Below, one piece after another: positions 1 through 8,661 of a stretch of 64,000 nt of DNA (positions within the stretch are counted from its first letter, which is position 1; the number at the start of each line of letters is the position of its first letter). This DNA comes from Nocardia sp. SYP-A9097 (GTDB lineage: Bacteria; Actinomycetota; Actinomycetes; Mycobacteriales; Mycobacteriaceae): contig NZ_WJIC01000001.1 of the NCBI RefSeq assembly GCF_009649815.1, positions 682,001 to 746,000 of the forward strand. The letters run 5' to 3'. Under the pieces are notes generated by a model that saw only the letters and a list, made by a program, of their open reading frames with translations, ran no database searches and was not told the DNA's origin. The position numbers were made by a program, and so were the translations under genes.

Positions 1-237
1 CTGGCCGTTCACCGCGAAGAACACCCGGCCCTGACCCGAGCACTCCATGAGGGAGAGCGATTCACCGGTGGCGCGGCGCTTCAAACCCGCGAGAACACCG
101 TCGCCGCCGCCGAAGCCGGCGCTCTTGAACTGCACATTGCCTTCATAGGCGACCATCGAACCCGCGATCGCGCGGATACCGGTCCCCGAAAGATGTGCCT
201 CGATCACCTTTTTGGACTTCTCGAACAGCTGTGCCAT
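1..237 (-). CDS. AIM24 family protein, N-terminal part
   Basis: The gene runs off the left edge, so only the first 79 residues are visible, starting MAQLFEKSKKVIEAHLSG from an ATG. The pattern that follows (IAGSMVAYEGNVQFKSAGFGG, then GESLSLMECSGQGRVFF) is typical of AIM24/TerD-associated beta-barrel proteins, whose bacterial members have no settled function. It diverges from the TerD-domain gene at 314, and AIM24 genes commonly sit in tellurium-resistance-type (Ter) neighbourhoods. The family call is good; the biological role is unknown. Confidence 0.75.
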   Translation of the reverse strand, partial: MAQLFEKSKKVIEAHLSGTGIRAIAGSMVAYEGNVQFKSAGFGGGDGVLAGLKRRATGESLSLMECSGQGRVFFAVNGQ

Positions 238-313
238 CGATTCCCCATACTAGAAACGGTGGCGCAACCCTAACTGATCAGGTCGCCGCCCGCGCCGGTC
301 TCTTTCTCGTAGA

Positions 314-1615
314 GTGGCAGCCAAAGCACCGACAAGCGAAGGGTCGACCTTGTCCGCAGCATTGGTGAAGGGCCAGAACGGCTCTTTGAATGTGAACGAT
401 GTGGTGATCAGCGTGCAGATCGCCGCCCCCGCGGATCTGTCCGCACTCCTGGTCACCGAGCACGGCAAGGTCCGAACGGACGCCGACTTCGTGTTCTTCA
501 ATCAACCCAGCGGACCGGGAGTGAATCTGCAGCCCGGTGCGTCCGGGCAGCCCGCGTCCCTGGTGATCTCGCTGGGCGCGGTGCCCGCCGGGATCCAGCA
601 GATTCGCGCGGTCGTCACCCTGGACGAGGCGGGCAACAACTTCGGGCGGATATCCGCACCCGTCGCGGTCGTCACCGACCTCGGCGGAAATCCGCTGTAC
701 GAGTACCGGATCGAGGGCCTTGACACCGAATCCATCGTCATCGCGCTGGAAGTGTATCGGCGGCAGGGCGGTTGGAAGGTACGCGCGGTCGGGCAGGGGT
801 ATGCGGGCGGATTCGCCGCACTGGTCACCGACCACGGCGTACAGGTGAATCAGGCGCAGTCCCGGCCCGTCGAGCAGGCCGCGCCCGCCGGTGGCTATGC
901 CCCGCCGGCCGCGGACTACCCGCCGCCCGCACCGGGCTATCCGCCTGCGGCACCGGACTATCCGCCGCAGGGCGCGGCGGTGGCGCCCGCACTCGTGCCC
1001 GATCCGAGCGCGGATCGCGACCTGCCCAAGAACCATTCGGTGAGCCTGGTCAAAGGCCAGCGCATCAACCTCCGCAAGGAGGGTGGCGGCGCGCTCAGCT
1101 ACGTGAAGATGGGCCTGGGCTGGGATCCGGTCAAGCGCGGCGGCATGTTCGGAAACCGCGCCCCCGATATCGATCTGGACGCCTCGGTGGTGCTGTTCGC
1201 CGATATGAGCCCCGTCGATGTCGTCTACTACGGCAGCCTCGCCTCCAAGGACGGTTCGGTTCGCCATCTGGGTGACAACCTCACCGGTGAGGGCGAAGGC
1301 GACGACGAGGTGATCGTGGTCGACCTCACCCGCATCCCCACGCACGTCACCACGCTGCTGTTCATCGTCACCTCGTACAAGGGGCACACCTTCGAACAGG
1401 TGGCGAACGCGTTCTCCCGCTTGGTCGACGGCACCAACAATGCCGAACTCGCGCGCTACACCCTGGCGGGCGGTATGCCGTTCACCGGTATGGCGATGGC
1501 CAAGGTGTACCGCACCGGCAATACCCAGGACTGGAAACTGGAGGCGCTGGGCGAGGGCATCCAGGCCAAGCACCCGGGCGAGGCCGTTCCCCAACTGGGG
1601 CGCTTCCTGCACTAG
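314..1615 (+). CDS. TerD family protein with two TerD domains
   Basis: A 433-residue cytoplasmic protein with two TerD (stress/tellurium) domains. The first spans about residues 12-175 (ALVKGQNGSLNVNDVVISVQ, ending near GWKVRAVGQGY). The second spans about 240-430 (VSLVKGQRINLRKEGG, then KMGLGWDP, and GDNLTGEGEGDDE, the acidic Ca-binding-type loop). They are joined by a Pro/Ala/Tyr-rich linker of PPAPGYPP-type repeats at about 195-230. TerD domains bind calcium and form stress-response complexes; direct tellurite resistance is not implied. The GTG start at 314 has no clear Shine-Dalgarno, so translation may be leaderless. A REP-like hairpin follows the stop. Confidence 0.85.
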   Translation: MAAKAPTSEGSTLSAALVKGQNGSLNVNDVVISVQIAAPADLSALLVTEHGKVRTDADFVFFNQPSGPGVNLQPGASGQPASLVISLGAVPAGIQQIRAVVTLDEAGNNFGRISAPVAVVTDLGGNPLYEYRIEGLDTESIVIALEVYRRQGGWKVRAVGQGYAGGFAALVTDHGVQVNQAQSRPVEQAAPAGGYAPPAADYPPPAPGYPPAAPDYPPQGAAVAPALVPDPSADRDLPKNHSVSLVKGQRINLRKEGGGALSYVKMGLGWDPVKRGGMFGNRAPDIDLDASVVLFADMSPVDVVYYGSLASKDGSVRHLGDNLTGEGEGDDEVIVVDLTRIPTHVTTLLFIVTSYKGHTFEQVANAFSRLVDGTNNAELARYTLAGGMPFTGMAMAKVYRTGNTQDWKLEALGEGIQAKHPGEAVPQLGRFLH

Positions 1616-1645
1616 GCACGTGTCACCCCGTCATCGGAGGTACCT

Positions 1646-1740
1646 CCCGTCATCCCGGCATGCTTTTGGCCGGGATCCACACCTGCGGCACCGCAACATG
1701 TTTCGGTGGATTCCGGCCAAAAGCGCGCCGGAATGACGGG
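1646..1740. repeat. REP-like hairpin element, paired copy
   Basis: Two near-identical arms face each other. The left arm, 1646-1683, begins CCCGTCATCCCGGC and runs through CTTTTGGCCGGGATCC. The right arm, 1705-1740, is its reverse complement with about five mismatches, and 21 bases separate them. The same unit recurs as single or partial copies at 27104-27143, 34627-34645 and 54882-54912, each time directly after a stop codon. Here it lies between the convergent TerD and GT87 genes and could act as a bidirectional terminator or mRNA 3' stabiliser. Confidence 0.8.
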
Positions 1741-1773
1741 GCGGGGCGAGCTACGACCTCGTCGGCCCGAGGC

Positions 1774-3438
1774 TCAGTGGTTCATGGCGGCGGTGGCGCG
1801 CGGCCGCAGCAGCGGCGGGAGCCACGGGTACTCCGGGTCGGGAGCGCGATCGAGCGGCCCGCCGCTCGGATCGTCCACACCGTCGCGGCGCACCGGGTCC
1901 TCGGCCGGGCGGTAGATCTGGCGAATCACCAAGGCGCACAGGATGATCACCGTGATATCCCGCAGCGCCACCGTGCCGGTGAACCACTGTTCGGGGACGC
2001 CCTTCTTGTCGGTGCCGAGGTAGTAGTACATTCGCGGCACCCAGACCAGGGCGTCGATTGTCATCCACGCCAACAGGATTCGGCGCTGCGGCAGCGCCAG
2101 CGCGGCCAGCGGCACCAGCCACAGCGAATACTGCGGGCTCCACACCTTATTGGTGAGCAGGAACGCCGCCACCACCAGGAAGGCCAGCTGCGCCAGGCGT
2201 GGCCGGCGCGCGGCCGTCAGCCCGATCCAGCCGATACCCGCGCAGGCGGCGCTGAACAGCAGCAGGGACATCAGGTTCAGGATCGTGGGCGTATCGGTGG
2301 ACTGCAGGACACCGTCGAACCCCTTCCAACCGGTGAACGAGGTGAAGACGTTGTAGATCGAATCCGGGTCGGCGTGACGTTCGGTATTGAGCCGGAAGAA
2401 CTCTCGCCAACCCTTGCCGTAGAGCACCGCGATCGGCGCGTTCACCGCCAGCCAGGTGATGGCGGCGCCGGCGGCCGTCGCACCGGCCGCACGTAGCGGA
2501 CGCATTCCGCCCCAGCGGGATTCGTCCTCGTGCAGTCGCTCCGCGCGCAGGCACAGCACCAGGATCGGCCCGAGCAGCAATAGCGGATACAGCTTCGCCG
2601 CCCCACCCAAGCCGAGCAGGATGCCCGCCAGCACCGGCCGTCTACGCGCCCAGGCCAGCATCCCACCGGCCGCGAAAGCCGTTGCGAGCGTGTCGAAATT
2701 GGTGAAAGCGTGCACCAGCACCAGCGGCGAGAGGGCGATCAGCGCGGCATCCCACACCCGCCGTCCAGCCAATTGCGCTGAGGCCCATAGGGTTACCAGC
2801 CAAGCCAGCGCCAGCCCCACCGCCACCACATTGAAGTAGACGACCACTTCCAGCGCGCCGGGCAGATGAGATTGCTTCCACGCCTTGGCGATTACCATGG
2901 CACCGTACTGGTAGAGCCCGGACAACACCGGATACTCCATATACCGAGTCTGCGGTTTACCGTCCGAGCCGAAGTCGGTCCACTGCTTCTTGTACGGGAA
3001 CGCGCCCTCGTTCAGATGCTCCGCGCCGTACAGCGGCACGGTATCGGAGTAGCACATGGCCACGTACTGGCGGCCATTGTTCCAATCCAGACCCAGCCCG
3101 CCCTCGCCGTCGGGGGCCTGCTGAATACAGCCCGCCTTGCCGAACCAGCTGAGCGCCAGGAAGAGCACCGCGAACGCCATGAGCACCCGCATGGGCGTCC
3201 AGAATCGGACCCGCCCGATGAGCGCGTGATCGCCGACCGGACCGCCGATCAGATCGCACAGTTGGGCGGTGAGCGTATCGGTGCGACTGGGCTTGTCGCG
3301 GTCGTCGACCGACCGGAGGTCGACTGCCAGCGGTGCGGGGGAGACATACCGCACAGGGGCGGACGGGCCGGGTTCCGGTGCGCCACCGGCCGACTCACCG
3401 AGGGTGGTCGACCGATGGGTCACTTCCTGCTCGATCAC
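1774..3438 (-). CDS. GT87-family integral membrane glycosyltransferase, Rv0051-like
   Basis: A 554-residue polytopic membrane protein of the glycosyltransferase 87 / DUF2029 type, which use polyprenyl-phosphate-linked mannose or arabinose to build cell-envelope glycans. After a soluble N-terminus of about 75 residues come roughly ten hydrophobic segments. An extracytoplasmic loop of about 80 residues contains MCYSDTVPLYGAEHLNEG, and later there is KLYPLLLLGPILVL. Position next to ponA1 matches M. tuberculosis Rv0051 beside Rv0050. It starts 9 bases after the ponA1 stop, so the two are probably cotranscribed. The start is GTG at 3438; another GTG 15 bases in is possible. The sugar donor and product are not known. 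Confidence 0.75.
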   Translation of the reverse strand: MIEQEVTHRSTTLGESAGGAPEPGPSAPVRYVSPAPLAVDLRSVDDRDKPSRTDTLTAQLCDLIGGPVGDHALIGRVRFWTPMRVLMAFAVLFLALSWFGKAGCIQQAPDGEGGLGLDWNNGRQYVAMCYSDTVPLYGAEHLNEGAFPYKKQWTDFGSDGKPQTRYMEYPVLSGLYQYGAMVIAKAWKQSHLPGALEVVVYFNVVAVGLALAWLVTLWASAQLAGRRVWDAALIALSPLVLVHAFTNFDTLATAFAAGGMLAWARRRPVLAGILLGLGGAAKLYPLLLLGPILVLCLRAERLHEDESRWGGMRPLRAAGATAAGAAITWLAVNAPIAVLYGKGWREFFRLNTERHADPDSIYNVFTSFTGWKGFDGVLQSTDTPTILNLMSLLLFSAACAGIGWIGLTAARRPRLAQLAFLVVAAFLLTNKVWSPQYSLWLVPLAALALPQRRILLAWMTIDALVWVPRMYYYLGTDKKGVPEQWFTGTVALRDITVIILCALVIRQIYRPAEDPVRRDGVDDPSGGPLDRAPDPEYPWLPPLLRPRATAAMNH

Positions 3439-3447
3439 GTTTCGAGG

Positions 3448-6240
3448 CTACCGACTGCGTGGAGCCCCGTTCCCATTGCCGTTCCCGTTGCCGTTGCCCC
3501 CACCCGGATTGGGCGCGGTGGTCACTGTCGAACCATCCGCCGGAGCGACGGGCTGCCCGGACATCGGACCCGTACCGGGATCCTGTGAGGGCTGCGGTTG
3601 CGCCCGCTGCTGGTTCTGCGGATTCGGCGCCAGCCCCGGCACCGGAATCGTGATACCGGGCAGGATTTCGACCTGACTCTGGGTGATCACCGGCGGCAGC
3701 ACGGGCGCGTCGGTGGTCGAGGGCGCGGTATACGGCGCCGACCAGGACGGCACACCCGCCTGACCGCCGATGGTGCCCGGCTTGGGGAACTTGCCGTTCG
3801 GTACGCCCTTGAGCGCACCGTCCATGGTGCCCTTCCAGATATCGGCGGGCAGGCCGGAGCCGTAGATCATGCCGCCGTTGGCATTTCGCAGTTTCACGCC
3901 CTGCTCGGTGCCCATCCAGACCGCGGTGGACAGCTCGGGGGTGAAGCCGACCATCCAGGAGTCGCGGTTCTCGCCGGTATCGCCGAGCTGGTTGGTACCG
4001 GTCTTGGTGGCCGAATCGCGACCGCCCGCCAGATTGTGATTACGCGACCACTGCGCGATGGGCTTCATAGCATCGGTGACATTGTCCGCCACGGCCGCCG
4101 AAATCCGCTGCTCGCCGGCGGTTTCGCCACGATCGAGCAGGATGGTGCCGTCCGAGGTGACCACCTTCTGCACGAAATGCGGTGCGCGGTACATGCCCGA
4201 GGCCGCCAAAGTGGCGTACGCGGAGGCCATATCGAGCGGCCGCACCTGGTACTGGCCCAGCACGACACCGTTATTGGGGCCGTTGCCATCGGCTTCGGTC
4301 AGCGATTTACCCACGCCCGGAATGTTCTCCGGGATGCCGAGCTTATGCGCCATATCGGCGATCTTCTGCGGGCCGTTGCCCGGCATATCCAGCATCATGC
4401 GGTAGAAGCTGGTGTTCAATGAGCGCTTGAGTGCCTCGGCGATGGTGCACATACCGCACTGCTCGCCCTCGACGTTGGTGATCTTGATGCCGTTCACCGT
4501 CACCGGCGAGGAGTCGTACAGCGTCGAGAGCGGCTTGCCCATCTCCAGGTTCTCGGCCAGACCGAACACCTTGAACGAAGAGCCCGGCGGCAGACCGGCA
4601 TTGGCGAAGTCGTAGCCCTGACCGTCGGTGCCGCCGTAGTACGCGCGCACCGCACCGGTCTTGGGATCCACCGACACCACCGCGGTGCGCAGAATCTCCG
4701 GCTCACCATCCATGGTCTTGTTCACCGAATCGACGGCCGCCTGCTGCGCCTTCGCGTCGATGGTCGTGGTGATCTGCAGCCCTTCGGTATTCAGCTCGTG
4801 CTCGCTGATACCGGCGGCCTCGAGCTCCTTGAGCACCTGGGTCTTGATCAGGCCCTCGGGGCCGCCGTCCATGGTCTTGTCACCGGCCGCCTGCGCCGCC
4901 GGAATCACCGCCGGGTACTGCATGGCAGCCCGATCGGCCTGCGCCAGATGACCACCGGAGACCATGCCGTCCAGCACATAGTTCCAGCGCGTCTGCGCGC
5001 CCTTGGGATTCTTCTCCGGGTCCAGATTCGACGGCTGCTGAATGGTCGCCGCCAGCACCGCGCCCTCGGCCGGATCCAGCTCCGAGACCTTCTTACCGAA
5101 GTACGCCTTGGACGCCGCGTCGATGCCGTACGCGCCACGACCGAAGTAGATGGTGTTCAGGTACGCGGTGAGAATGTCGTCCTTGGACCACTGCCGCGCC
5201 ATCTTGGCCGAGATCACCAGCTCGTGCAGCTTGCGGCTGAGCGAACGCTCGTCACCGACCATCGCGTTCTTCACATACTGCTGGGTGATCGTGGAACCAC
5301 CACCGGCGCTGGCCTTGCCCATGACATTGTCACGCGCGGCGCGCACGAAGCCGGAGATGGAGAAGCCCGGATTGGTGTAGAAATCGCGATCCTCGGCCGC
5401 GATCACGGCGTTGCGCAGGTGCGGCGGGATCTGGTCGATGCTCACATCGGTCCGGTTGCCTTCCGGCGGAACGACTTTGGACAGCACCGAGGTGCCGTCG
5501 GCCATGAACATGGTGGCCACCTGATTGGTTTTCAGGTCACCGGCTTTGGGTACATCCACGGTGGAGTAGGCGACCAGGAACATGGTGCTGGGCGCGACGA
5601 TGAGCAAAGCCATGATCACGTAGGCGACCCGGCGCACAATCTTCCACGGCGACTTCTTCTTCGGCCTGCGACTACCGCCACCGCCACCGGGCCCTTCCCC
5701 GCCGGGGCGCCGCGGCGGCGGACCGCCCGGACCACCACCCTGGGGACGGCGCGAGACCGCGGGATTCGCGCCCGTCGGCGGACGGGTGCGGTCATCGCCG
5801 CGCGTCCGCTCGGCGGTGCCGGCCCCCGCGCGGGCCTGCACCCGCGGATTGCGATCGGAAACCCGTTCGGCGCGATCGGAAGTCGCGGCCCGCTGCAGAT
5901 GCGCGGGCACGGCCTGCCGGCCGCCGGTGTTCATCTTCTGGGTGGCATCGGGTGCGGGCAGCTTGCGTGTCGCATCCGGAGTGGCGCGGCCCTGCGGCGG
6001 CGGCACCGGACGGCGCGCCTGCTGTCCCGGCGGTGGCACGGGTGCGCGCATCGGCTGGCCCTGCGGTCCACGCGGCGGCATGCCGCCCTGTGCGGGACGA
6101 CCCGGCTGCCCCGGACCGGGCTGCCGTGCTCCCGGCGGCGGACTCTGCGGTCGCGGCGGCGGGTAGCCGCCGGGGCCGGGTTGCGAACCGCCACGCTGGG
6201 GGCGGCCGCCGTGCGGTCCGTCGTCATAGGGCGATGTCAC
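3448..6240 (-). CDS. ponA1: bifunctional class A penicillin-binding protein PonA1
   Basis: A class A PBP that polymerises lipid II and crosslinks peptidoglycan outside the membrane. Order: a Pro/Gly/Arg-rich cytoplasmic region of about 200 residues; a membrane anchor (about 205-228); GT51 transglycosylase (about 270-440) with EDRDFYTNPG, GGGSTITQQYVKN and YLNTIYFGRGAYG; transpeptidase with SSFK, SLN and KTGT; and a Gly-Asn repeat tail. GTG at 6240 is preferred over the in-frame TTG at 6255 because GGAGAG lies about 9 bases upstream of it. With its neighbours it reproduces the M. tuberculosis Rv0049-Rv0051 order. A second, shorter paralogue lies at 11980. Confidence 0.93.
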   Translation of the reverse strand: MTSPYDDGPHGGRPQRGGSQPGPGGYPPPRPQSPPPGARQPGPGQPGRPAQGGMPPRGPQGQPMRAPVPPPGQQARRPVPPPQGRATPDATRKLPAPDATQKMNTGGRQAVPAHLQRAATSDRAERVSDRNPRVQARAGAGTAERTRGDDRTRPPTGANPAVSRRPQGGGPGGPPPRRPGGEGPGGGGGSRRPKKKSPWKIVRRVAYVIMALLIVAPSTMFLVAYSTVDVPKAGDLKTNQVATMFMADGTSVLSKVVPPEGNRTDVSIDQIPPHLRNAVIAAEDRDFYTNPGFSISGFVRAARDNVMGKASAGGGSTITQQYVKNAMVGDERSLSRKLHELVISAKMARQWSKDDILTAYLNTIYFGRGAYGIDAASKAYFGKKVSELDPAEGAVLAATIQQPSNLDPEKNPKGAQTRWNYVLDGMVSGGHLAQADRAAMQYPAVIPAAQAAGDKTMDGGPEGLIKTQVLKELEAAGISEHELNTEGLQITTTIDAKAQQAAVDSVNKTMDGEPEILRTAVVSVDPKTGAVRAYYGGTDGQGYDFANAGLPPGSSFKVFGLAENLEMGKPLSTLYDSSPVTVNGIKITNVEGEQCGMCTIAEALKRSLNTSFYRMMLDMPGNGPQKIADMAHKLGIPENIPGVGKSLTEADGNGPNNGVVLGQYQVRPLDMASAYATLAASGMYRAPHFVQKVVTSDGTILLDRGETAGEQRISAAVADNVTDAMKPIAQWSRNHNLAGGRDSATKTGTNQLGDTGENRDSWMVGFTPELSTAVWMGTEQGVKLRNANGGMIYGSGLPADIWKGTMDGALKGVPNGKFPKPGTIGGQAGVPSWSAPYTAPSTTDAPVLPPVITQSQVEILPGITIPVPGLAPNPQNQQRAQPQPSQDPGTGPMSGQPVAPADGSTVTTAPNPGGGNGNGNGNGNGAPRSR

Positions 6241-6363
6241 AGCCTGGCTCTCCAATAACTCTCGATGCTTACGGTCCTGGCCTGGGGAGGCGGGGCGAGC
6301 TCATGCGGCGATAAGCCGCGGCGGGCACGGGTGTGCCCGCGAATCAGCAGACGACGTGGCCCT

Positions 6364-6777
6364 TCACTCGGCCGCGCGGCGGCGGGTGCCGGTTCGGCGG
6401 CGCCCGGTCGGGGCCGGGGCCTGGCCTGCCACATACGACTGCACCAGGTGGTTCCAACTGCAGGTCCGGCACACCTCGACCACGTGTACCGAGAACTCCT
6501 CGCGCGTCTCGGCCAGCCGGATCAGTTCTTCCGGGGTGCGCGCGGACCCGGAGGCCGGTCCCAGCCCGTCACCGTAGACCCACGATACGAGAGTCAGCTG
6601 TTCCTTCCGGCAGATGGGGCATGTGACCTCGCTCCCCCGCCCATGGAATTTCGCCGCACGCAACAGGTACGGATTCGCATCGCACACCGACGAGACATCC
6701 ACGCGGCCCGCGTAGACGTCGGCCAGCAGCGACCGGCGCCGAAGCGCATAGTCCACTACCTGCCGCTGTATTCGCAC
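6364..6777 (-). CDS. DUF5318 family protein, Rv0049-like
   Basis: A 137-residue soluble protein with two CxxC knuckles, CPIC (about residue 55) and CRTC (about 103), suggesting a zinc ribbon, and a basic tail RRRTGTRRRAAE. It lies upstream of ponA1 on the same strand with a gap of about 120 bases, the arrangement of Rv0049 and Rv0050 in M. tuberculosis. The function of the family is unknown. The start is GTG at 6777, next to the divergent padR promoter region. Confidence 0.75.
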   Translation of the reverse strand: MRIQRQVVDYALRRRSLLADVYAGRVDVSSVCDANPYLLRAAKFHGRGSEVTCPICRKEQLTLVSWVYGDGLGPASGSARTPEELIRLAETREEFSVHVVEVCRTCSWNHLVQSYVAGQAPAPTGRRRTGTRRRAAE

Positions 6778-6863
6778 GCGACCCAGAGTACTTGCGGGGG
6801 CACTCCGCCCGCACGCCCCAGATGGACTCTCAGGGTTCCGTCAGGCGGTACATGCGCGCGAAA

Positions 6864-6880
6864 TATATCGGCGCGATATA
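6864..6880. promoter_or_regulatory. probable PadR operator
   Basis: A perfect inverted repeat, TATATCG-GCG-CGATATA, 61 bases upstream of the padR start in an AT-rich patch unlike the surrounding GC-rich sequence. PadR repressors usually bind short A/T-rich dyads in their own promoter, so autoregulation of padR-ino1 is a reasonable inference. It also lies 87 bases from the divergent DUF5318 start and might affect that promoter. Confidence 0.6.
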
Positions 6881-6940
6881 GTTTGGAACTGCATCCATCG
6901 GTTAGATCTGCAAATAACAGTCAGGAGGGGGTGAGGCCCG

Positions 6941-7498
6941 ATGCTCGAACTGGCAATCCTCGGGCTGCTCCTCGAATCTCCGATGCACGGCTATGAACTG
7001 CGCAAGCGGTTGACCGGACTGCTCGGCCCGTTCCGGGCCTTCTCCTACGGGTCGCTCTATCCGACCCTGCGGCGCATGCAGTCCGATGGCCTTATCGCGG
7101 AAGAGATTCCACCGGGGTTGACCACACGCCGTGCGCGGCGCGTGTACCAGCTGACTGACACCGGCCGGGAGCGCTTCGCCGAGCTCCTGGCCGATACGGG
7201 ACCGCAGAACTACACCGACGACGGCTTCGGCGTTCATCTGGCCTTCTTCAGTCGCACCCCCGCGGAGGCGCGGATGCGGATCTTGGAGGGGCGGCGGAGG
7301 CAGGTCGAGGAGCGCCGAGAAGGACTGCGGGAGGCGATCAAACGAGCCAGCGGGCAACTGGATCGCTACACCCGGCAGCTCCATCAACTGGGTCTCGAAT
7401 CAAGCGAGCGCGAAGTGCGCTGGCTCAACGAGTTGATTGCTGCGGAGCAATCGACGAAGGCGGCACCACAGAAAGAGGGAAATAGCGGCCATGAGTGA
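6941..7498 (+). CDS. PadR family transcriptional regulator, Rv0047c-like
   Basis: A 185-residue PadR repressor. The winged helix fills residues 1-85 ([24 protein letters not shown], then [18 protein letters not shown] and the wing [17 protein letters not shown]). A C-terminal dimerisation helix pair is rich in Arg and Glu (about 120-165). A strong Shine-Dalgarno, AGGAGGGGG, precedes ATG 6941. The gene overlaps ino1 by 8 bases, so the two are translationally coupled, and the pairing is conserved in mycobacteria (Rv0047c-Rv0046c). It probably controls this operon through the dyad at 6864. Confidence 0.88.
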   Translation: MLELAILGLLLESPMHGYELRKRLTGLLGPFRAFSYGSLYPTLRRMQSDGLIAEEIPPGLTTRRARRVYQLTDTGRERFAELLADTGPQNYTDDGFGVHLAFFSRTPAEARMRILEGRRRQVEERREGLREAIKRASGQLDRYTRQLHQLGLESSEREVRWLNELIAAEQSTKAAPQKEGNSGHE

Positions 7499-8576
7499 GA
7501 GCAACACCGAAGTTCGGGTGGCCATCATAGGTGTGGGTAACTGTGCTTCTTCCCTGGTCCAGGGTGTGCAGTACTACAAGGACGCGGACGAAACCGCGAC
7601 CGTTCCCGGCCTCATGCACGTCAAGTTCGGCCCCTACCATGTACGCGATGTGAAGTTCGTCGCCGCCTTCGACGTCGACGCCAAGAAGGTCGGCTTCGAT
7701 CTCTCGGACGCGATCTTCGCCAGCGAGAACAACACCATCAAGATCTCCGATGTGCCGCCGGCCGATGTGCCCGTGCTGCGCGGACCGACCCTGGACGGCA
7801 TCGGCAAGTACTACGCCGAGACCATCGAGCTGTCGGACGCCGAGCCGGTCGACGTGGTCAAGGCGCTGAAGGACGCCAAGGTCGACGTCCTCGTCTCCTA
7901 CCTTCCGGTCGGTTCTGAAGAGGCCGACAAGTTCTACGCGCAGTGCGCCATCGACGCGGGTGCGGCCTTCGTCAACGCGCTGCCCGTCTTCATCGCCTCC
8001 GATCCGGTGTGGGCGCAGAAGTTCGTCGACGCGGGCATCCCGATCGTCGGCGACGACATCAAGTCCCAGGTCGGCGCGACCATTACACACCGCGTCATGG
8101 CCAAGCTGTTCGAAGACCGCGGTGTGCAGCTGGACCGCACCATGCAGCTGAACGTCGGCGGCAATATGGACTTCAAGAACATGCTCGAGCGCGAGCGTCT
8201 CGAGTCCAAGAAGATCTCCAAGACCCAGGCCGTCACCAGCAACCTGAAGAAGGATCTGGGCGAGGGCAATGTGCACATCGGCCCGTCCGATCACGTCGGC
8301 TGGCTGGACGACCGCAAGTGGGCGTACGTACGCCTCGAGGGTCGCGCCTTCGGCGATGTGCCGCTGAACCTGGAGTACAAGCTCGAGGTGTGGGACTCCC
8401 CGAACTCGGCCGGCATCATCATCGACGCCGTCCGCGCCGCCAAGATCGCCCTCGATCGCGGCATCGGCGGCCCGGTCATCCCGGCCTCCGCGTACCTGAT
8501 GAAGTCGCCGCCGAAGCAGCTGGCCGACGACATCGCCCGCGACCAGCTGGAAGCGTTCATCATCGGCGCTGAGTAA
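7491..8576 (+). CDS. ino1: inositol-3-phosphate synthase
   Basis: A 361-residue 1L-myo-inositol-1-phosphate synthase. It converts glucose 6-phosphate to inositol 3-phosphate with NAD, the first step towards phosphatidylinositol, PI mannosides and mycothiol. It has the N-terminal Rossmann loop [16 protein letters not shown], the SYLPVGSE and [11 protein letters not shown] stretches, [15 protein letters not shown], and the C-terminal [14 protein letters not shown], all typical of the short actinobacterial form. The start is ATG 7491 with GAAAGAGGGA 10 bases upstream; it overlaps the end of padR. A strong terminator follows the stop. Confidence 0.95.
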   Translation: MSESNTEVRVAIIGVGNCASSLVQGVQYYKDADETATVPGLMHVKFGPYHVRDVKFVAAFDVDAKKVGFDLSDAIFASENNTIKISDVPPADVPVLRGPTLDGIGKYYAETIELSDAEPVDVVKALKDAKVDVLVSYLPVGSEEADKFYAQCAIDAGAAFVNALPVFIASDPVWAQKFVDAGIPIVGDDIKSQVGATITHRVMAKLFEDRGVQLDRTMQLNVGGNMDFKNMLERERLESKKISKTQAVTSNLKKDLGEGNVHIGPSDHVGWLDDRKWAYVRLEGRAFGDVPLNLEYKLEVWDSPNSAGIIIDAVRAAKIALDRGIGGPVIPASAYLMKSPPKQLADDIARDQLEAFIIGAE

Positions 8577-8610
8577 GAACCTTCCGAGGCAACTCGGTAC
8601 CGGGTGAGGG

Positions 8611-8643
8611 AAGCCCGGTCGAGCCGATGGCTCGACCGGGCTT
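8611..8643 (+). terminator. intrinsic terminator after ino1
   Basis: A 15-bp perfect stem, AAGCCCGGTCGAGCC paired with its complement, with a 3-base GAT loop. The T-run is short (TTT). It lies 35 bases after the ino1 stop and just before the end of the convergent TetR gene, so it may serve both strands. Confidence 0.8.
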
Positions 8644-8661
8644 TGCCGTTTCCGGAGCGGA

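Noticed and set aside
314..1615. Tellurite resistance determinant
   Set aside because: TerD domains are widespread stress proteins; no terZABC-type cluster is visible, so resistance should not be claimed.
4798..6258. Long plus-strand open frame (486 codons) opposite ponA1
   Set aside because: Arg/His/Gly-rich shadow caused by high-GC codon bias of ponA1; no motif or start signal. The same holds for similar long antisense frames at 278-1612, 12901-14379, 27364-28842, 35563-37611 and 61233-62474.
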